Positions 35,130-46,055 of a stretch of 64,000 bases of DNA are shown piece by piece; position 1 is the stretch's first letter, and each line of letters starts with the position of its first letter. The stretch is taken from contig KQ964246.1 of assembly GCA_001566295.1 (NCBI GenBank), positions 2,418,001 to 2,482,000 on the forward strand, given 5' to 3'. The translations under genes were made by a program, and so were the position numbers. Origin of the DNA: Microdochium bolleyi (lineage: Eukaryota; Ascomycota; Sordariomycetes; Xylariales; Microdochiaceae). The notes below the pieces were generated by a model. It had not been told where the DNA came from and did no database searches. It saw nothing but the letters and a program-made list of their open reading frames with translations.

Positions 35130-36734
35130 CTACATCTTTAGACGTGTCGCAAGGAAAGACATCGAGGCTCGAGCCTTCAGCCGAGTCTCTCTCCCAAGCC
35201 AAGGATTTGGCTTCAAAGGAGAAACGGTATCAAGTTTGGTTTTGTCGTTCCGCATTCGCTTCTCGACCGAAGCGGATACTGTGTGGTCGTAGTCGGCGTT
35301 CATTCGTTCATTATCATCATCCTCCACTATGCCGGGGCACCAGAGCATCGCTCCGTCTCCAGAGACGAGGACTTCTTCCCCACTGTTGACCTTCAATATC
35401 TGTGTTCCAGGTCCCATGTCGGACTGCTTGGTGATGGCAGCCATGCCGATCTCTCGCGTGGGCGATTGTGGTGGCGTCGCGAGAGACCTTGTGTTGGAGA
35501 GATCTGCGAGGCTGGCCTTTGCGACTACCTGCCGCATCTCGCTCTTCTTGAACATCTTTGTCTTCAGGAAGCCTGTCGCCAAACCCCTAATGTCTTTGTC
35601 TCCATCATGGGCACCGACCCAGACTCGGGCCCCCAGCTTAGCTGCAATGACGGCACCACCGGGTGCTCCAGAATTGATGTTGCCACCCATCCACCAAGGA
35701 TTGTCTACTGAGTTCATGCAATGCAGCAGAGCTGTCAATGGCAGCGCAGCTTCGGACACAAGATGAGATGTCGCGTACGGCTCGAGCTCCGAATACGAAA
35801 TGCCATGAGGCGAAAAAATGACCGACACTGGATGGCAATGTAACGTGGTGCTGGGGATTTTGGAAAGCGATTGATTGACCGTTGGGGTAGAGCTGATGTT
35901 CAGAACATGAGACGAATACAGAGACGAGACTGGGCGAGGCCGCGAAGTAGGCATTTCGCCGGGGGAGAGTGGTACCGCAGGTGAAGCGGCAATGCTTGAT
36001 GCAGAACGGTAGGAGCGTAGTGAGTGCGATGATGCTGGAGGCGATGGAGGCATAAGATGTCCATCTGTTGCCATCAGCGGTCCTCGAGCATCTATGAAGA
36101 CAGTCTTGAGCGCCCCTGGAGTAGTCGGTGGTGTCAAGACATATGAGCTGGGCTGAGGGTGAACAGCGAGGTTGTGGGTCGACGGGGGTCGATATGTGAT
36201 GCCAATAGCTGCGTGGAGACCGGCGATGTCACGCTTCTGTGGGATGAATGCGATCGTGACCTCACCCCTGTGCCCACCAGGCGCGACGGCGGGGACAGGA
36301 ACGCGCAACACGGCTTGTTTCCCGGTCAGTCGCGGATCCTGCCAGCGAGGAATCGTTCTGACTTTGCTGTTGTCAAAGTGCTTCCAGCTCCGGATCAGCT
36401 TGGCCGCAGCAGGCTCTGCCAATATCAAGGTTTTGGTGTTCCGCGCTGGCAGCTGACGTAATGTCGCCTCGTTACAGTGGTCGCTCTTGTATTGGCTGAT
36501 GACGACGAGGTCGGGCTCGGCAAGATCCAGGAGAGATGTCACGCAAGGTGCCTGCTTCTGAGTGCTAACTGAGATGGCCTTGTGAAAGATCTCGGACGGG
36601 CCGGTCAGCCACGGATCTAGCAGGATGGTGAATGGCCGGGGTGTCACCGTGCCCTGGGCGGCCTCTGGGAGCAGTGGTTCGAAGGAGAGGAGGAAAGAGG
36701 CATCCGAGTTGAGCGGCTTTATCGTCAAGGCCAT
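35130..36734 (-). CDS. Metallo-beta-lactamase-fold protein with degenerate metal motif
   Basis: A single exon of 534 aa from the ATG at 36734; the frame is open further upstream to 37028, but that part is low in coding character. The N-terminal half has the beta-lactamase fold layout: an early strand with ILLDPWLTGPSEIFH (37-51), then DLVVISQYKSDHCNEATLRQL (75-95). The latter aligns with the HxHxDH loop, yet the first two histidines are replaced (S80, K83) while D85-H86 remain. Later come VFIDARG and HPVSVIFSPHGISYSELEPY segments, and GGNINSGAPGGAVIAAKLGARVWVGAHDGDKD in the C-terminal half. A Ser/Pro-rich insertion (about 245-330) is probably disordered. The family includes hydrolases and oxidoreductases; with part of the metal site missing, activity is uncertain. 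No signal peptide is evident. Confidence 0.8.
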   Translation of the reverse strand: MALTIKPLNSDASFLLSFEPLLPEAAQGTVTPRPFTILLDPWLTGPSEIFHKAISVSTQKQAPCVTSLLDLAEPDLVVISQYKSDHCNEATLRQLPARNTKTLILAEPAAAKLIRSWKHFDNSKVRTIPRWQDPRLTGKQAVLRVPVPAVAPGGHRGEVTIAFIPQKRDIAGLHAAIGITYRPPSTHNLAVHPQPSSYVLTPPTTPGALKTVFIDARGPLMATDGHLMPPSPPASSHSLRSYRSASSIAASPAVPLSPGEMPTSRPRPVSSLYSSHVLNISSTPTVNQSLSKIPSTTLHCHPVSVIFSPHGISYSELEPYATSHLVSEAALPLTALLHCMNSVDNPWWMGGNINSGAPGGAVIAAKLGARVWVGAHDGDKDIRGLATGFLKTKMFKKSEMRQVVAKASLADLSNTRSLATPPQSPTREIGMAAITKQSDMGPGTQILKVNSGEEVLVSGDGAMLWCPGIVEDDDNERMNADYDHTVSASVEKRMRNDKTKLDTVSPLKPNPWLGRETRLKARASMSFLATRLKM

Positions 36735-37859
36735 TTTTGCAATCGAGAGGGATTCTCTTCCAAGGTTGCTGTGTTTCCGAGCCGTCCGATGGTGCCGCCC
36801 CCTGTCGCGGTTGTTTGCAGCGCAGGCGCCCCGACGCCTGGTGAGACTTCCTTCCGAATGTCGAATATGGTCCGAGCCAGAGGAGAAAAAGACTCTAGCT
36901 GCACAAGATAGGAAGATCTGAGGTGTACTTGAAGGGCGTTGCCTGGGAAGCAGCCTCACAACAGAAGTGGCTTTAGGTCTCCTGAATCGAGCGGGAAGGA
37001 GCGACTGGCATGCCAGCGACTCGGGCACCGGCAGCAGCGGCAGAAGTCGCTACCACACGGCAGGATGGCAACAATGCCGCCTGGGGGGATCTGGGGGTGA
37101 TTGCCGTTCAAGTAGACGTCCGCAGCCCCTGGTGACAGAACGAGTGATGACACAAGACAAAGACTTGTGGCTTGCCGCTGTGTCGAGGAAGTATTGGCAA
37201 ACAAGGCATGCGTGCGGAGGCGCTGCAATATGAGCCTGCGCGAACGAGAGTGGCAATGCGACGCTGTCAACCGCGGCTCCTACCAGGGTGCACAGAGGAC
37301 CAGTATTGACTTCATCATCGCGGTAGCACAAGGGAGAGATGGTGGACTCCCGCCCACGAGCTCATCGAGATGGCACCAGCTTGCATCACAGGTCGACGAC
37401 GGATGCCTTGGATGGCGACCCTCGCGTAGGGAAGCTCGAGCCGAAGCCTGCAGCTGGACGGCTGCGAGGGGATTCGGTAGCGGAGATACCCCTTAACTCG
37501 TCCCCACGCTAAGGCGATCTCGACAGGCCTGCAGCTCCGCATCATGCTTTTTCAGAAGCGCAGCCGCGCGCGGGTCATATCCCCTTTAAGGTTGCGATGC
37601 CAAAGCGGACATCATGTTGCACCGCAGCTGTCAGGTAAAGAAGTCGTACAACTACCTCTGATTAGTCTAACCTTCCTCAGCTCATGCTGGGGCGGCAAGG
37701 GCTCAGCTCTGTCAGTCTCAGAAGAATGCCATGTCTCGACCGCACACGCCTGATGCCGCGCAGCCTGAATCAATGGTGTGCTCATGCTGGCATGCTCCTC
37801 AATTCTCCGATCCGTCGAGCTGTTGGAGCTGCCTTTTAAGGTATTCTTGCCAATGTGTT
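36735..37859. other. Upstream region of the metallo-beta-lactamase-like gene
   Basis: About 1.1 kb without a convincing gene. The segment 36735-37028 continues the frame of the gene and may be its leader. At 37578-37590 the word atatcccctttaa occurs; its core atatcccctttac recurs at 43881-43893. It includes CCCCT, the stress-response element core. Confidence 0.4.
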
Positions 37860-38490
37860 TCACGCGCTGGATAGGTGCAATCGCCGAGGCATGCGGAAGA
37901 TGATCATCAGGTGGTCTTCACAACCATCAAGGGTTTCTTGTAAGTTTTGGAGATGGGGATCCTGCGACTTCCCGTTGATTGATGTTGGGTGATACGATGA
38001 CGGGTGTGCGGAGCACGGAGTGGCCATGACCGCGCAAAGTGCCCCGTCCGGAGTTTCAAACTCGATGGAGAGCCGCAGAGTCTCGCGATGCTTGTGGTGC
38101 CTGCAAGACACAGGCAATCATTCGGATCCCGAAAAAGAACGCAGCGTACCTCGTAGGTCAGAGACTGGGGAAGTAGCAGGAAGAGAAAGAATATTGAGAG
38201 TCCAGACTCTGCAGCTCGATCGCTCTTAGGATAGGGATCTAAGACATAATGATCGACAGTTTCAGCTTCTCTCACAGGTCGTGCCGCACCCTCGGGACCT
38301 TTCAACGACTTACTAACAGAAACCCTTTCAGAGCCTCATTGAGCTGTTCTGTGAAAGGTTCCAAGGGGGGAGGCCAAATATTGGACATCTTTGAATTGGC
38401 GTTCATGATCCTGTCGAGCACCTTGTGCTCCCCACCCAGTGTCCAGGGATGCACGGGAGTGAGCCGATACTGCACGTCAACTGTCGCCAT
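37860..38490 (-). CDS. Doubtful two-exon gene of unknown function
   Basis: Two coding-looking segments can be joined: 38490-38318 (from MATVDVQYRLTPVHPWTLGG) and 38100-37860 (RHHKHRETLRLSIEFETPDG onward), for 137 aa. The 217-nt intron would use GTTAGT and TTGCAG. A stronger donor, GTAAGT, lies three bases further on but breaks the frame. Another good donor-acceptor pair (GTACGC...TTGCAG, donor near 38153) cannot be used without a stop codon. The first segment has a plausible folded look and the second reads like a beta-strand-rich end. The conflict of splice sites suggests a missed exon, a degenerate gene or a sequence error. No family is recognised. Confidence 0.3.
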
Positions 38491-41464
38491 GTCAGGGTTC
38501 ACCCCACCCTGCTTCTTCCCGCATCATGATACTTCAGCAATAGCCCACTCTGCTCATAATTCGACCTCGATTATTTCTCTCAAGTTCTCAATTCGGTTCG
38601 AGCCCCATCGCCTAAGGCTCAGGAATGGGTCACGGGCAAAGGAGTGGAACTCTAGGGCTCCACCCTCGACGCAAGACTAGGAGAGGTGGGCTGAACTTTT
38701 TCCCTGCGCAAGGTTTTTTTTTTCTTCCTTTTTTTTTGCTTTTCTTTCACATATGGCCCTCGGTCTCGGTGTGGTGGAACCACGGAAGTTGGATAGTATG
38801 CAGAGAGTATCGAGCGTGACATCGGTGCTGCTTTGGAGATGGACGTGTCGCACAAGCGCTGAGCACTACGCAGTACGAGTAGCCAGCCCGAGTTGGTCCA
38901 AGAAGCGAACGTTCGACTATTTGCGAGCGGCTTGACTCGACCTGCCAGCGGCTCAAGAGCGAGGCGTAGGCTGAAACAGCGCTCCTTGACGGTGAGCTCC
39001 TAGAGATCGTTGGATTGAAGCTAATCGCCGGGCTTTGCTCCCAACTTGGCTTGTGAAGAGAAATCTCTCACGCGGTCCTGCTGAAAGCTCGGCGGCGGTT
39101 CGACACGGAGCTTGCTTGCCATCAGCAAGTCGCCGATTCGTCCGCCCAAGCTTGGAACGGCATAAAAGGCATGGCATCATTGGTTGCAGGGCGCCGCCCA
39201 CCTGTGGGATCCACGAGAGGTGGGCACTTCTCAAGTCACGTCCTCTCTTGCAGAAGTCGTACGCCTCGGTTTCCGAGCAAGCTTTGAAGCCAACCGCTCG
39301 TCCCTGAGTCAGCCATCGGCGCACAAGCTCACCGCCATGCTACTGTGGCGAGAGCGATGGATCGAGCGAGCTGAGAGCCCACCTCACATAGGAACTAAGC
39401 AAAGAAGCCATAGAAGAAAATCGCCGCTGAGTCTGTCCGAAGCCTTGGAAGAAGCCTGCGGGCCTCCGACACTCTGAAGTTTGCGCCCAAGGCTGGAAGA
39501 ATGGGTCTAGAAGCTGACAATGTGTGATCCTCTTTTCCGCCAAGGTCTCCAGGGCTGCTGGAAGCTGGGTCGGTCCCGCATGGGCCCCGTCAAGCCCTGC
39601 AAGCTCAAATCGGGGTCTTGCGTTCAATGTTAGAGAGCCTGGACATGTGACCATGACACAGGCGTCTGTGAGTGGCCAGATGCTTCCTCCGTTCAGGGTT
39701 TGCGTACAGGCTGATTGAACTGGGCTCTACCGCACGGGAGATCGCAACGTGCCATGCCAGGGCATGCTATGTCCATATCTAGCTGTTGAGCTTATCAGCC
39801 AGAGGACCCTTAGAGACTCGGACTGAAGACTATCGGCCATAGGTTCAACAGGATCCCACCTGACATCCACTGGACGGACCGGAGGGGGCACGGCAGTGAG
39901 CGAAGGCTTGCTGGGCTTGCTGGGCTTGTTAGCCCACCTCCTCGTGAGTGTGGAGGAAGCCAGCCCTTACCCACTAGTCGACAGGACGTAGGAAATCAAG
40001 ACCCCTGTCGCAAGTGGCAAGTCAAGTTCCCACGGCTTGAGACGATGGCCTGCACGAGCGAGGCGGATTCTTCGCTGAGCGGGGGCGCACTGCGATGTGC
40101 ATCGCGCGATAAGCGGATGTTCCTTGCTGCTCGAAGTCATTTTGAAGGCATGATGGTAATGTCCAGGCCAATGCGAGTTGCCCAGGCGCTGTGGGATGGA
40201 TTGGAAGAGAATGGGAGGGCAGCTGGATGGAGAGCCGGCTGTGTTGCGGGCCCTGTTCATGCCATGTGCCAGTCGATCCACTCGGCTACATGGAGCTCAA
40301 GCTTGGGGAGGACCTCGGGAGCTCCTTGCAGCTGTTTGCAGGGTGCAGCTCATGCAAGTGCTTGAGATGCAGCACCAGCACCGAGCTCCAAGCTGGACCT
40401 CCAGGCCAGGAGCTCTCCCATGCCTCAAGGTGTCCATGGGAGGTGGGAGTGCTGGCTGGGGAGACCTTGCACGCTCTCACCTGCCCTGCCCCGATGCGAA
40501 ACCTCTCGCGATCAGCAGGGCGCTCTGCCTGCCCACTTGCAACAACCCCGCATCCCAACGCAACCAGCCAGCACCCAGCCAGTAACCCAGCCTTGAAGGG
40601 ACAAGAGTCAGTCAGCGAGCGAGCGCGCGAGCTGCACTCGCTCTCCCGGACCTGGGCAGACCTGCGGCGTCAGACGCTGCCGCCCCCGAGTCGAGCAGGC
40701 CGAGCAGCCAATCACCAGCTGCATCTAGCTCGCCCCCTCTCGATCCGGTCGCCCTCGCCTTTCGCTCGAGGAAGCTCTCTCTAGCTTCTCCCTGCTCGCC
40801 CATTCGCCCAGCCAGAGACAAATGACGAACCACGCCCGGCTGGCCCTCTTCCGTCTCTTTATCTGCTTCGCTTCCCTCACAAGCCTGGAGCTTCCCACCC
40901 ACCTGGTTCCTTCCGTATGAGCTCGAGCTCGAGCTTCAAGCCCACTGGCAAGCTCTCCCGCCCACCAACAGCTGCGAGAGGCTCACACCAGTGCCTTCCA
41001 GGAGCTCCGGGGTCCTTTACATTTCGGCTCATCCCAAGAAATACTCGAACTCCCAGCTGGACAGGACAGGACAAGACAGGGCGTGCGAGATAGGTAGCGC
41101 CCGTGCTAGTTGCGCGGACGGTCTTGCGCGGAGATTCAGTCATCCTTAGGCTTTCGGCTGGCTCAATTCGTTCTGGCTCGGCAGTTTGCCATCCTGCCAC
41201 TTACCTTTGGGCCTCTCGCCTGGCTTCCAATCCTCTTTTCTCCTCCAGTACTCCATCTCAAACCTCCGCGTTACGGAGCAGCTAGCTCATTGCACTCTTC
41301 TCGATTATACTCCGCGTCGCCAAGAGGTGCGCTTTCGAAGACTCTCTCTCCCTTGACCACGCCTGTTGCAATCCATCACTTTCACGCCTTATCGCCAGAC
41401 TGATACGGCCAACTCGCTACTGAACCCCTCTGATTGAGATCCTCCAGAGTGGGGCCCTTTCACG
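38491..41464. other. Long divergent intergenic region, AGCTC-rich
   Basis: Almost 3 kb before the zinc-finger gene. A pure T/C tract lies near 38697-38752. The stretch from about 39.9 to 41.0 kb is unusually rich in AGCTC, AGCTTG and GAGCTC words, with a short tandem (ggcttgctgg) near 39904-39928 and ctcgagctcgagctc-like palindromes around 40920. From about 40.7 to 41.4 kb the plus strand is pyrimidine-rich, as expected for a fungal promoter and leader. No convincing gene or RNA is seen. Confidence 0.45.
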
Positions 41465-43123
41465 ATGCCGCCTCGGTCGTCGCTCACGTCGAGCTTCTCA
41501 ATCACAGATGCCAATAACGAGGTTGTCTGCCCATTGTACAACCAGGATCACTCGAGCTGCCGCAAGCGATGCATTGGCGTAAGTCGGCGTCTTCGTATCT
41601 CGTTTTTTTCTGCTGTGCCCCATTTACTTGCATCCATTCTCGAGCTGTGCCGCCAACACGATTGCAACCGCACAGGGCTCTGCACTTTTGCGCAATTGGC
41701 ATGCAAACACGCCCGGCCTCCTCGGCCGTCTTGCCATGGCATCTCAGTTACTGATTCCCTCTGCAGGAAAAGAGATATCGCTCCATGCAGGAGCACATCC
41801 GGCGTGCACATCCGGAGCACTACATTGCAAAGCTACCAGCGACCGAGGAGAGCTTTCTGCTCATGATCAACACCCCTCCGTCCGATAAGCCTCAGAACCA
41901 GAGCACACCCAGTCACCACCAACAAAATAGGACCCCCAAAAGTCTCGAAGCAACCAAGTTGTATCACCATGATCGGCACGGTTTCATGCGAGATGGCTCA
42001 AGTGCCCCAGGTACACCACGACATATGGATGACTATGGTAGCGCCTCGCTGCTCCCAGCTGCCAGCGCGGCGGCGGCCCTTGCCCAACTGGGGCAACAGC
42101 ACAAGCTCGAGCACGACTGGGATTCTGACGCTGTATGTGTTCTGGTTTTCATTCACTCCCTCCCTTCCTTCCTTCCTCATCGATTTAGCACTGCAATGGA
42201 TGCTAACATCGTTCCTAGGGTTGGCATTCTGATATTGAAGGTCATGGCATTCCCAGGTCCACCATCGAGTTACCACCAATACATGATCCGACCAGCGACC
42301 CGTACTCGAGCCTGAACGCACCTAGCCGCAGAGACCTGCTTCCTTCGATCCTGTCAAATTCCCCGCCAGGCCGTTCATCCACTCTTCCGCCATTGCACAG
42401 ATCGCTCGGGCCCAGTCGGCCACGGAAGCAATCTATAAGCAAGCGCAGCCACAAAAAACAGAAGTCACGCGGCACAACCGCCGATTGGTTTCGACGGATC
42501 CGGGATGACGATTATCTGAGGATCGCCGACGGTGATAGGAAGGCTCAATCAGTCGAGCCGTCTACAACTTTTGGAAAGAGATGGGAAGATCTTATTGATG
42601 CCGCTGCATCGGCCACTGAAGACATTGATGAGGATCGCACGCCTGTAAGCTTGTTTCCCATCCCACCCTCTCTGGAGGGTTCACGAACTGACTCGTTTAT
42701 CAGATTCCACGTTCTCCTGTTTCCGTCAATCGAGCATCGCTTCCACCATTACAGCAGCATTTTCATGCATATCAAGCTTCCCCTCTTCAGCAACAAGCTC
42801 TTACACCACCGTCTTTCGTTCAGGAACTGGCTGACCCCTTCCCATCGGTGGAGAGCGGGGAAAGCGGTGACACCTTTCACATCACTGCCTCGGGCCTGTC
42901 AGATTCGTCGCCTAGCTACTCTTCTCAGGACGTCCACATATATTGCGCTGCTTGCCAGCGTACATCGAGGCTGAAGGAGTCATACGCCTGTACGGAATGC
43001 ATCTGTGGAATCTGCCGCGACTGCGTCAATATTCTTATGGAGGAGCAAGGCGCGAGGCGCAAGTGTCCACGTTGCGCTACTGTCGGTGGTCGCTTCAAAC
43101 CATTTCAGTTGGACTTCCGGTGA
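41465..43123 (+). CDS. Zinc-finger protein: N-terminal C2H2-like and C-terminal RING-like modules
   Basis: Four exons (41465-41578, 41767-42132, 42219-42644, 42704-43123), all introns phase 0, give 441 aa. The N-terminus (about 21-60) has VVCPLYNQDHSSCRKRCIG joined to EKRYRSMQEHIRRAHPEHY, a divergent C2H2-type finger whose helix carries H-x4-H. The middle is Ser/Pro-rich with a basic patch RKQSISKRSHKKQKSR (likely nuclear signal). The last 61 residues contain IYCAACQRTSRL, ACTECICGICRDCV and KCPRCATVGGRFKPFQLDFR, a cysteine pattern like a RING or ZZ-like treble clef. Together these suggest a nuclear regulator or ubiquitin-related factor, but the exact function is not known to me. Intron 1 splits the N-terminal finger. 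The protein appears complete, ending right after the C-terminal finger. Confidence 0.85.
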
Positions 43124-44119
43124 CCGCGGCTTACGCAACCCATGCATGCAAAACCCCCAAGGTCGAAGCTCGTCAGCCGCCAAGCGGATCATTCGCATCA
43201 GAACTACCGCGCCAGGCTGCTGAAGCACAAGCTCACCCAAATGGATGCCCAATACATCGAACTCAGCCTTTGACATTGGCTACTTCGACACTGAAGACGC
43301 CGACAACGTCTCCACGACACAGGCTGGGGTCAAGACTACAACGGCAGCAGGCCTGGAGTTTGTGGCATCGTACATCTTCCCAGCCAGGCGCTCGCAGTGT
43401 CGCTACATATCAGCGAACGAATGCCACCCAACACTTAGTATCACTCGGGCAATTGTGCCTTCCGGTGGATCATGCTGACTTTTCGAATTAAGCCATTAGA
43501 CTTGTTTCTCGTGCTGCTCTTGCTAATGCATTACTGGGTAGGGGTATTCTTTTTGGTTATGGCGTTTCGCAGTCCCTCCTGGGGGTCATCCAGATACCGA
43601 GTGGGATAGGACGGAAAGTCCTTGGCTTTCTGGCGTTGTGAGGACATCTGCTTTGCGGTATCATGCTTCCAAGTACCACTGTCATTCTCGGCCACGACGG
43701 CTCTTCCGCTTACATCTCTTTTGGGTACATTGTTTCTGGCGTCTTGCACTATTGAAACGCGGCGTTATATCGGGATCACTCTTGATGCAGATCTTCTTGC
43801 ATACACAAACAGCTCCGACCTCAGGAGCTTGCATTTGAGCTCGACAATTCTGAGCACCACAATCCTTGAGGCGAGGGTTATATCCCCTTTACTAGGTCAC
43901 ACTCAACCTGCAATGGATAAACAATAGAAAGCTACAATGATATATTCCATGGTTGTATCGCTTTACTATGAAAATGGAATCCATGAGGTATCAGACCACG
44001 TCCTCTGCCAGCAGCTTAGACCACGAAAATCACGTCTCAATTCATTACTCTGACCTGGTGCTGTGGCCATAAAAGATGTCATGCACTAGACATTGGTCTC
44101 TTCTGTGACCCCTCGAAGG
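43124..44119. other. Convergent intergenic region
   Basis: About 1 kb between the zinc-finger and MYND/SET stop codons. It becomes AT-rich from about 43900. A 77-codon plus-strand frame at 43245-43478 has no domain and is judged noise or 3' UTR. The word atatcccctttac at 43881-43893 is shared with 37578-37589. Confidence 0.45.
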
Positions 44120-44469
44120 TCAGGTCGTTTTCCCGAACTCGCTGTGCATGACAGCTTCCGTGAAGCCCCCAAGTTCCCGCAGTGGCTTGAGGATGACCAT
44201 GTCGAGGAACAACCTCTCCTGCACACCGTCCGGGTTGCGAAATAAACCGCTCACCAGCGCTTGCTCGGATGTCCGGCCGGGGAGGGACCCGAGGTCCGCG
44301 AGCATCTCCTGCGCCTCGACATCATAGGGTTGAATGAGGTACTGCTGCTGGGAGGTGGATGCAGGCGTGCCAGCATTGGCTGAGCGCAAGACCAGTCGGA
44401 GCAGCACCTCGCACGTCGTCGGGACGTCCATGGATCCCAGCACACCCAGTATCTGCCTCTCTACGGCTG

Positions 44470-44517
<48 letters not shown>

Positions 44518-46055
44518 TGGAAGCCGGGCCAGCTGCGTTAGCGAGCAGCTTGGCGAGCATGAGCAGGCCCTTTGCGCGCGCTGGGGAGTCTGGGAAGGGG
44601 CTCCGCACGGGGTCGGCGCGCAGCGCAAGGAGCGCGGACAGGGCCAGGCTGCTGGCGTACCTTTCCCCGGACGAGGCGAAGTACATGTTTGCGTCGCGGA
44701 GGAGGGACGTCAGTGGCTCGACGGCGTATTGGTGAGAAGCCAGCAGGGGCTGGCATGAGTGCCAGCGGCGGCTGAGGTCTACCCTTGTGTCTGTGCTTGT
44801 AGGGCGGTCCGCGGAGAGCTGCTGCTGTGTGATCTGGGAGAGATTGTTGTCTTTGTTCCTGTCACCCGCTGGGGATAATGATGACAACGATGATGACAGT
44901 GGGAGTGGGAGTGGTTGCAAGAGGTCCGCCAGGTCGGTTGCCAGGCTGAAGCTGTTGAGCTCCAGGTGCGGATACAGTCGGCAGGCCTGGTACACGTCGA
45001 GATCGTCCTTGCAGCGCGGGCAAGAGCACGTGAAGTGGTACCGGGCCCTGAGGCTAGTCTGTCGTTGCGAGAGCGGTAGGGCTTGGTCTGTCGTGAGTGT
45101 CAGCTTTGTTTCTATGTTATTTTGTAACCATGGCTGAAGACACAGATTGATACACTCGGCTGCCAATGATGGTGACTCGAGCCCCAGGGCTGGACTGAAC
45201 TTACCGATGTAGGATATCTCGACCTCCTGGCCCCGTTCTATGGCCTGGTACGCGCGCAGGACGGCGACGCGGCCGGAGAACTGCACGTATGCGTTTGGCA
45301 TGCAGGAGTGGTTGGCCATGGCCAGGTCTGGGTGCAGGAAGAGGCCGGACTGGCCGGTGTCTGCATCGAGGCGGTTGAAGGAGTTGACTTGTAGCTAGGT
45401 ATCGTGAAAAGACGGTCAGGTTAAAAGGACATTTACGAGGAGCATCTCCTGGAAGGCTACGCACCTTGCACAAGACCTCCACAGCCCCCTTCTTCGCCCT
45501 CTCATCCCCAGCCGGACGGCCGAGGTAATGCAGCGCAGCCATGGCCTGGAGCTCCATGTCCTGCCAACTCGTGGCCTCTGCGTTCTCATCATCCACACTA
45601 CCGGCCGACATCCGCCGAAAGTCGTCGACGTGGCCCTCCAGCCCGCCCGTAAGCGCCGCCCGCGAGTCCTCGTCCCGGAGCAGGACCTGCACGAGAGCCC
45701 GGACCGGCGTGGGGAGCGCATCGTGACCCGAGGCCGCGACCCGCTGGAAGACCTTGCACTCGAGCTTGTGCGGGGCGAGCTGCCAGTCGCGCTTCTGGCA
45801 GGCCGGGCTGCAGTACACGACAGCGCGGCAGCCGGTGCATGCGCGCAGCCTGATGGGCTCTGCAGGTGAGGTGCCCGTGGCGGTGGTGACGAGGCAGTGG
45901 CTGCAGGTGTTGTGGAGGTGCCGCGAGTCCGGGATGGCGATGCGGGGTGCGGGATCCGTGAAGACGGCGATGACCTCGCCGGGCCGGACGGCGCGGGTGG
46001 CTTGCAGGCCCCGGCCCCGGGTCGGCGCCGGAGCGGTGGCGGAGGTGTGGTTCAT
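44120..46055 (-). CDS. MYND/SET-domain protein (SMYD-like)
   Basis: Three exons (46055-45465, 45394-45205, 45087-44120, minus) give 582 aa; introns are 70 and 117 nt. The N-terminal S-sequence GRGLQATRAVRPGEVIAVF (14-32) starts the SET fold. It is interrupted by a MYND zinc finger (C51-x2-C54 ... C73-x2-C76 ... YCSPACQKRDW ... HKLEC to 100). The catalytic SET core follows with MANHSCMPNAYVQF (NHSC near 225-228) and GQEVEISYID, then the post-SET cysteines FTCSCPRC. SMYD-type enzymes methylate histones or other proteins on lysine using SAM. The C-terminal half is helical with disordered insertions, including a run of 14 threonines. Intron 2 was placed to give ISYIDQALPLSQRQ, the usual family join. 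It diverges from the acetyltransferase gene over 666 bp. Confidence 0.9.
44472..44514. repeat. GTC/GAC trinucleotide microsatellite coding polythreonine
   Basis: A perfect trinucleotide run, read as ACG codons on the minus strand, makes 14 successive Thr inside the MYND/SET gene. Its length is a multiple of three, so it can expand or contract without breaking the frame. Confidence 0.9.

Noticed and set aside
38570..38630. TTCGAGC-like T-loop (ggttcgagcccc) suggesting a tRNA
   Set aside because: No pairing T-stem, acceptor stem or anticodon arm could be built around it.
43245..43478. 77-codon plus-strand frame after the zinc-finger gene
   Set aside because: No domain and no splice link to the upstream gene, whose stop follows directly after its C-terminal finger; probably 3' UTR.
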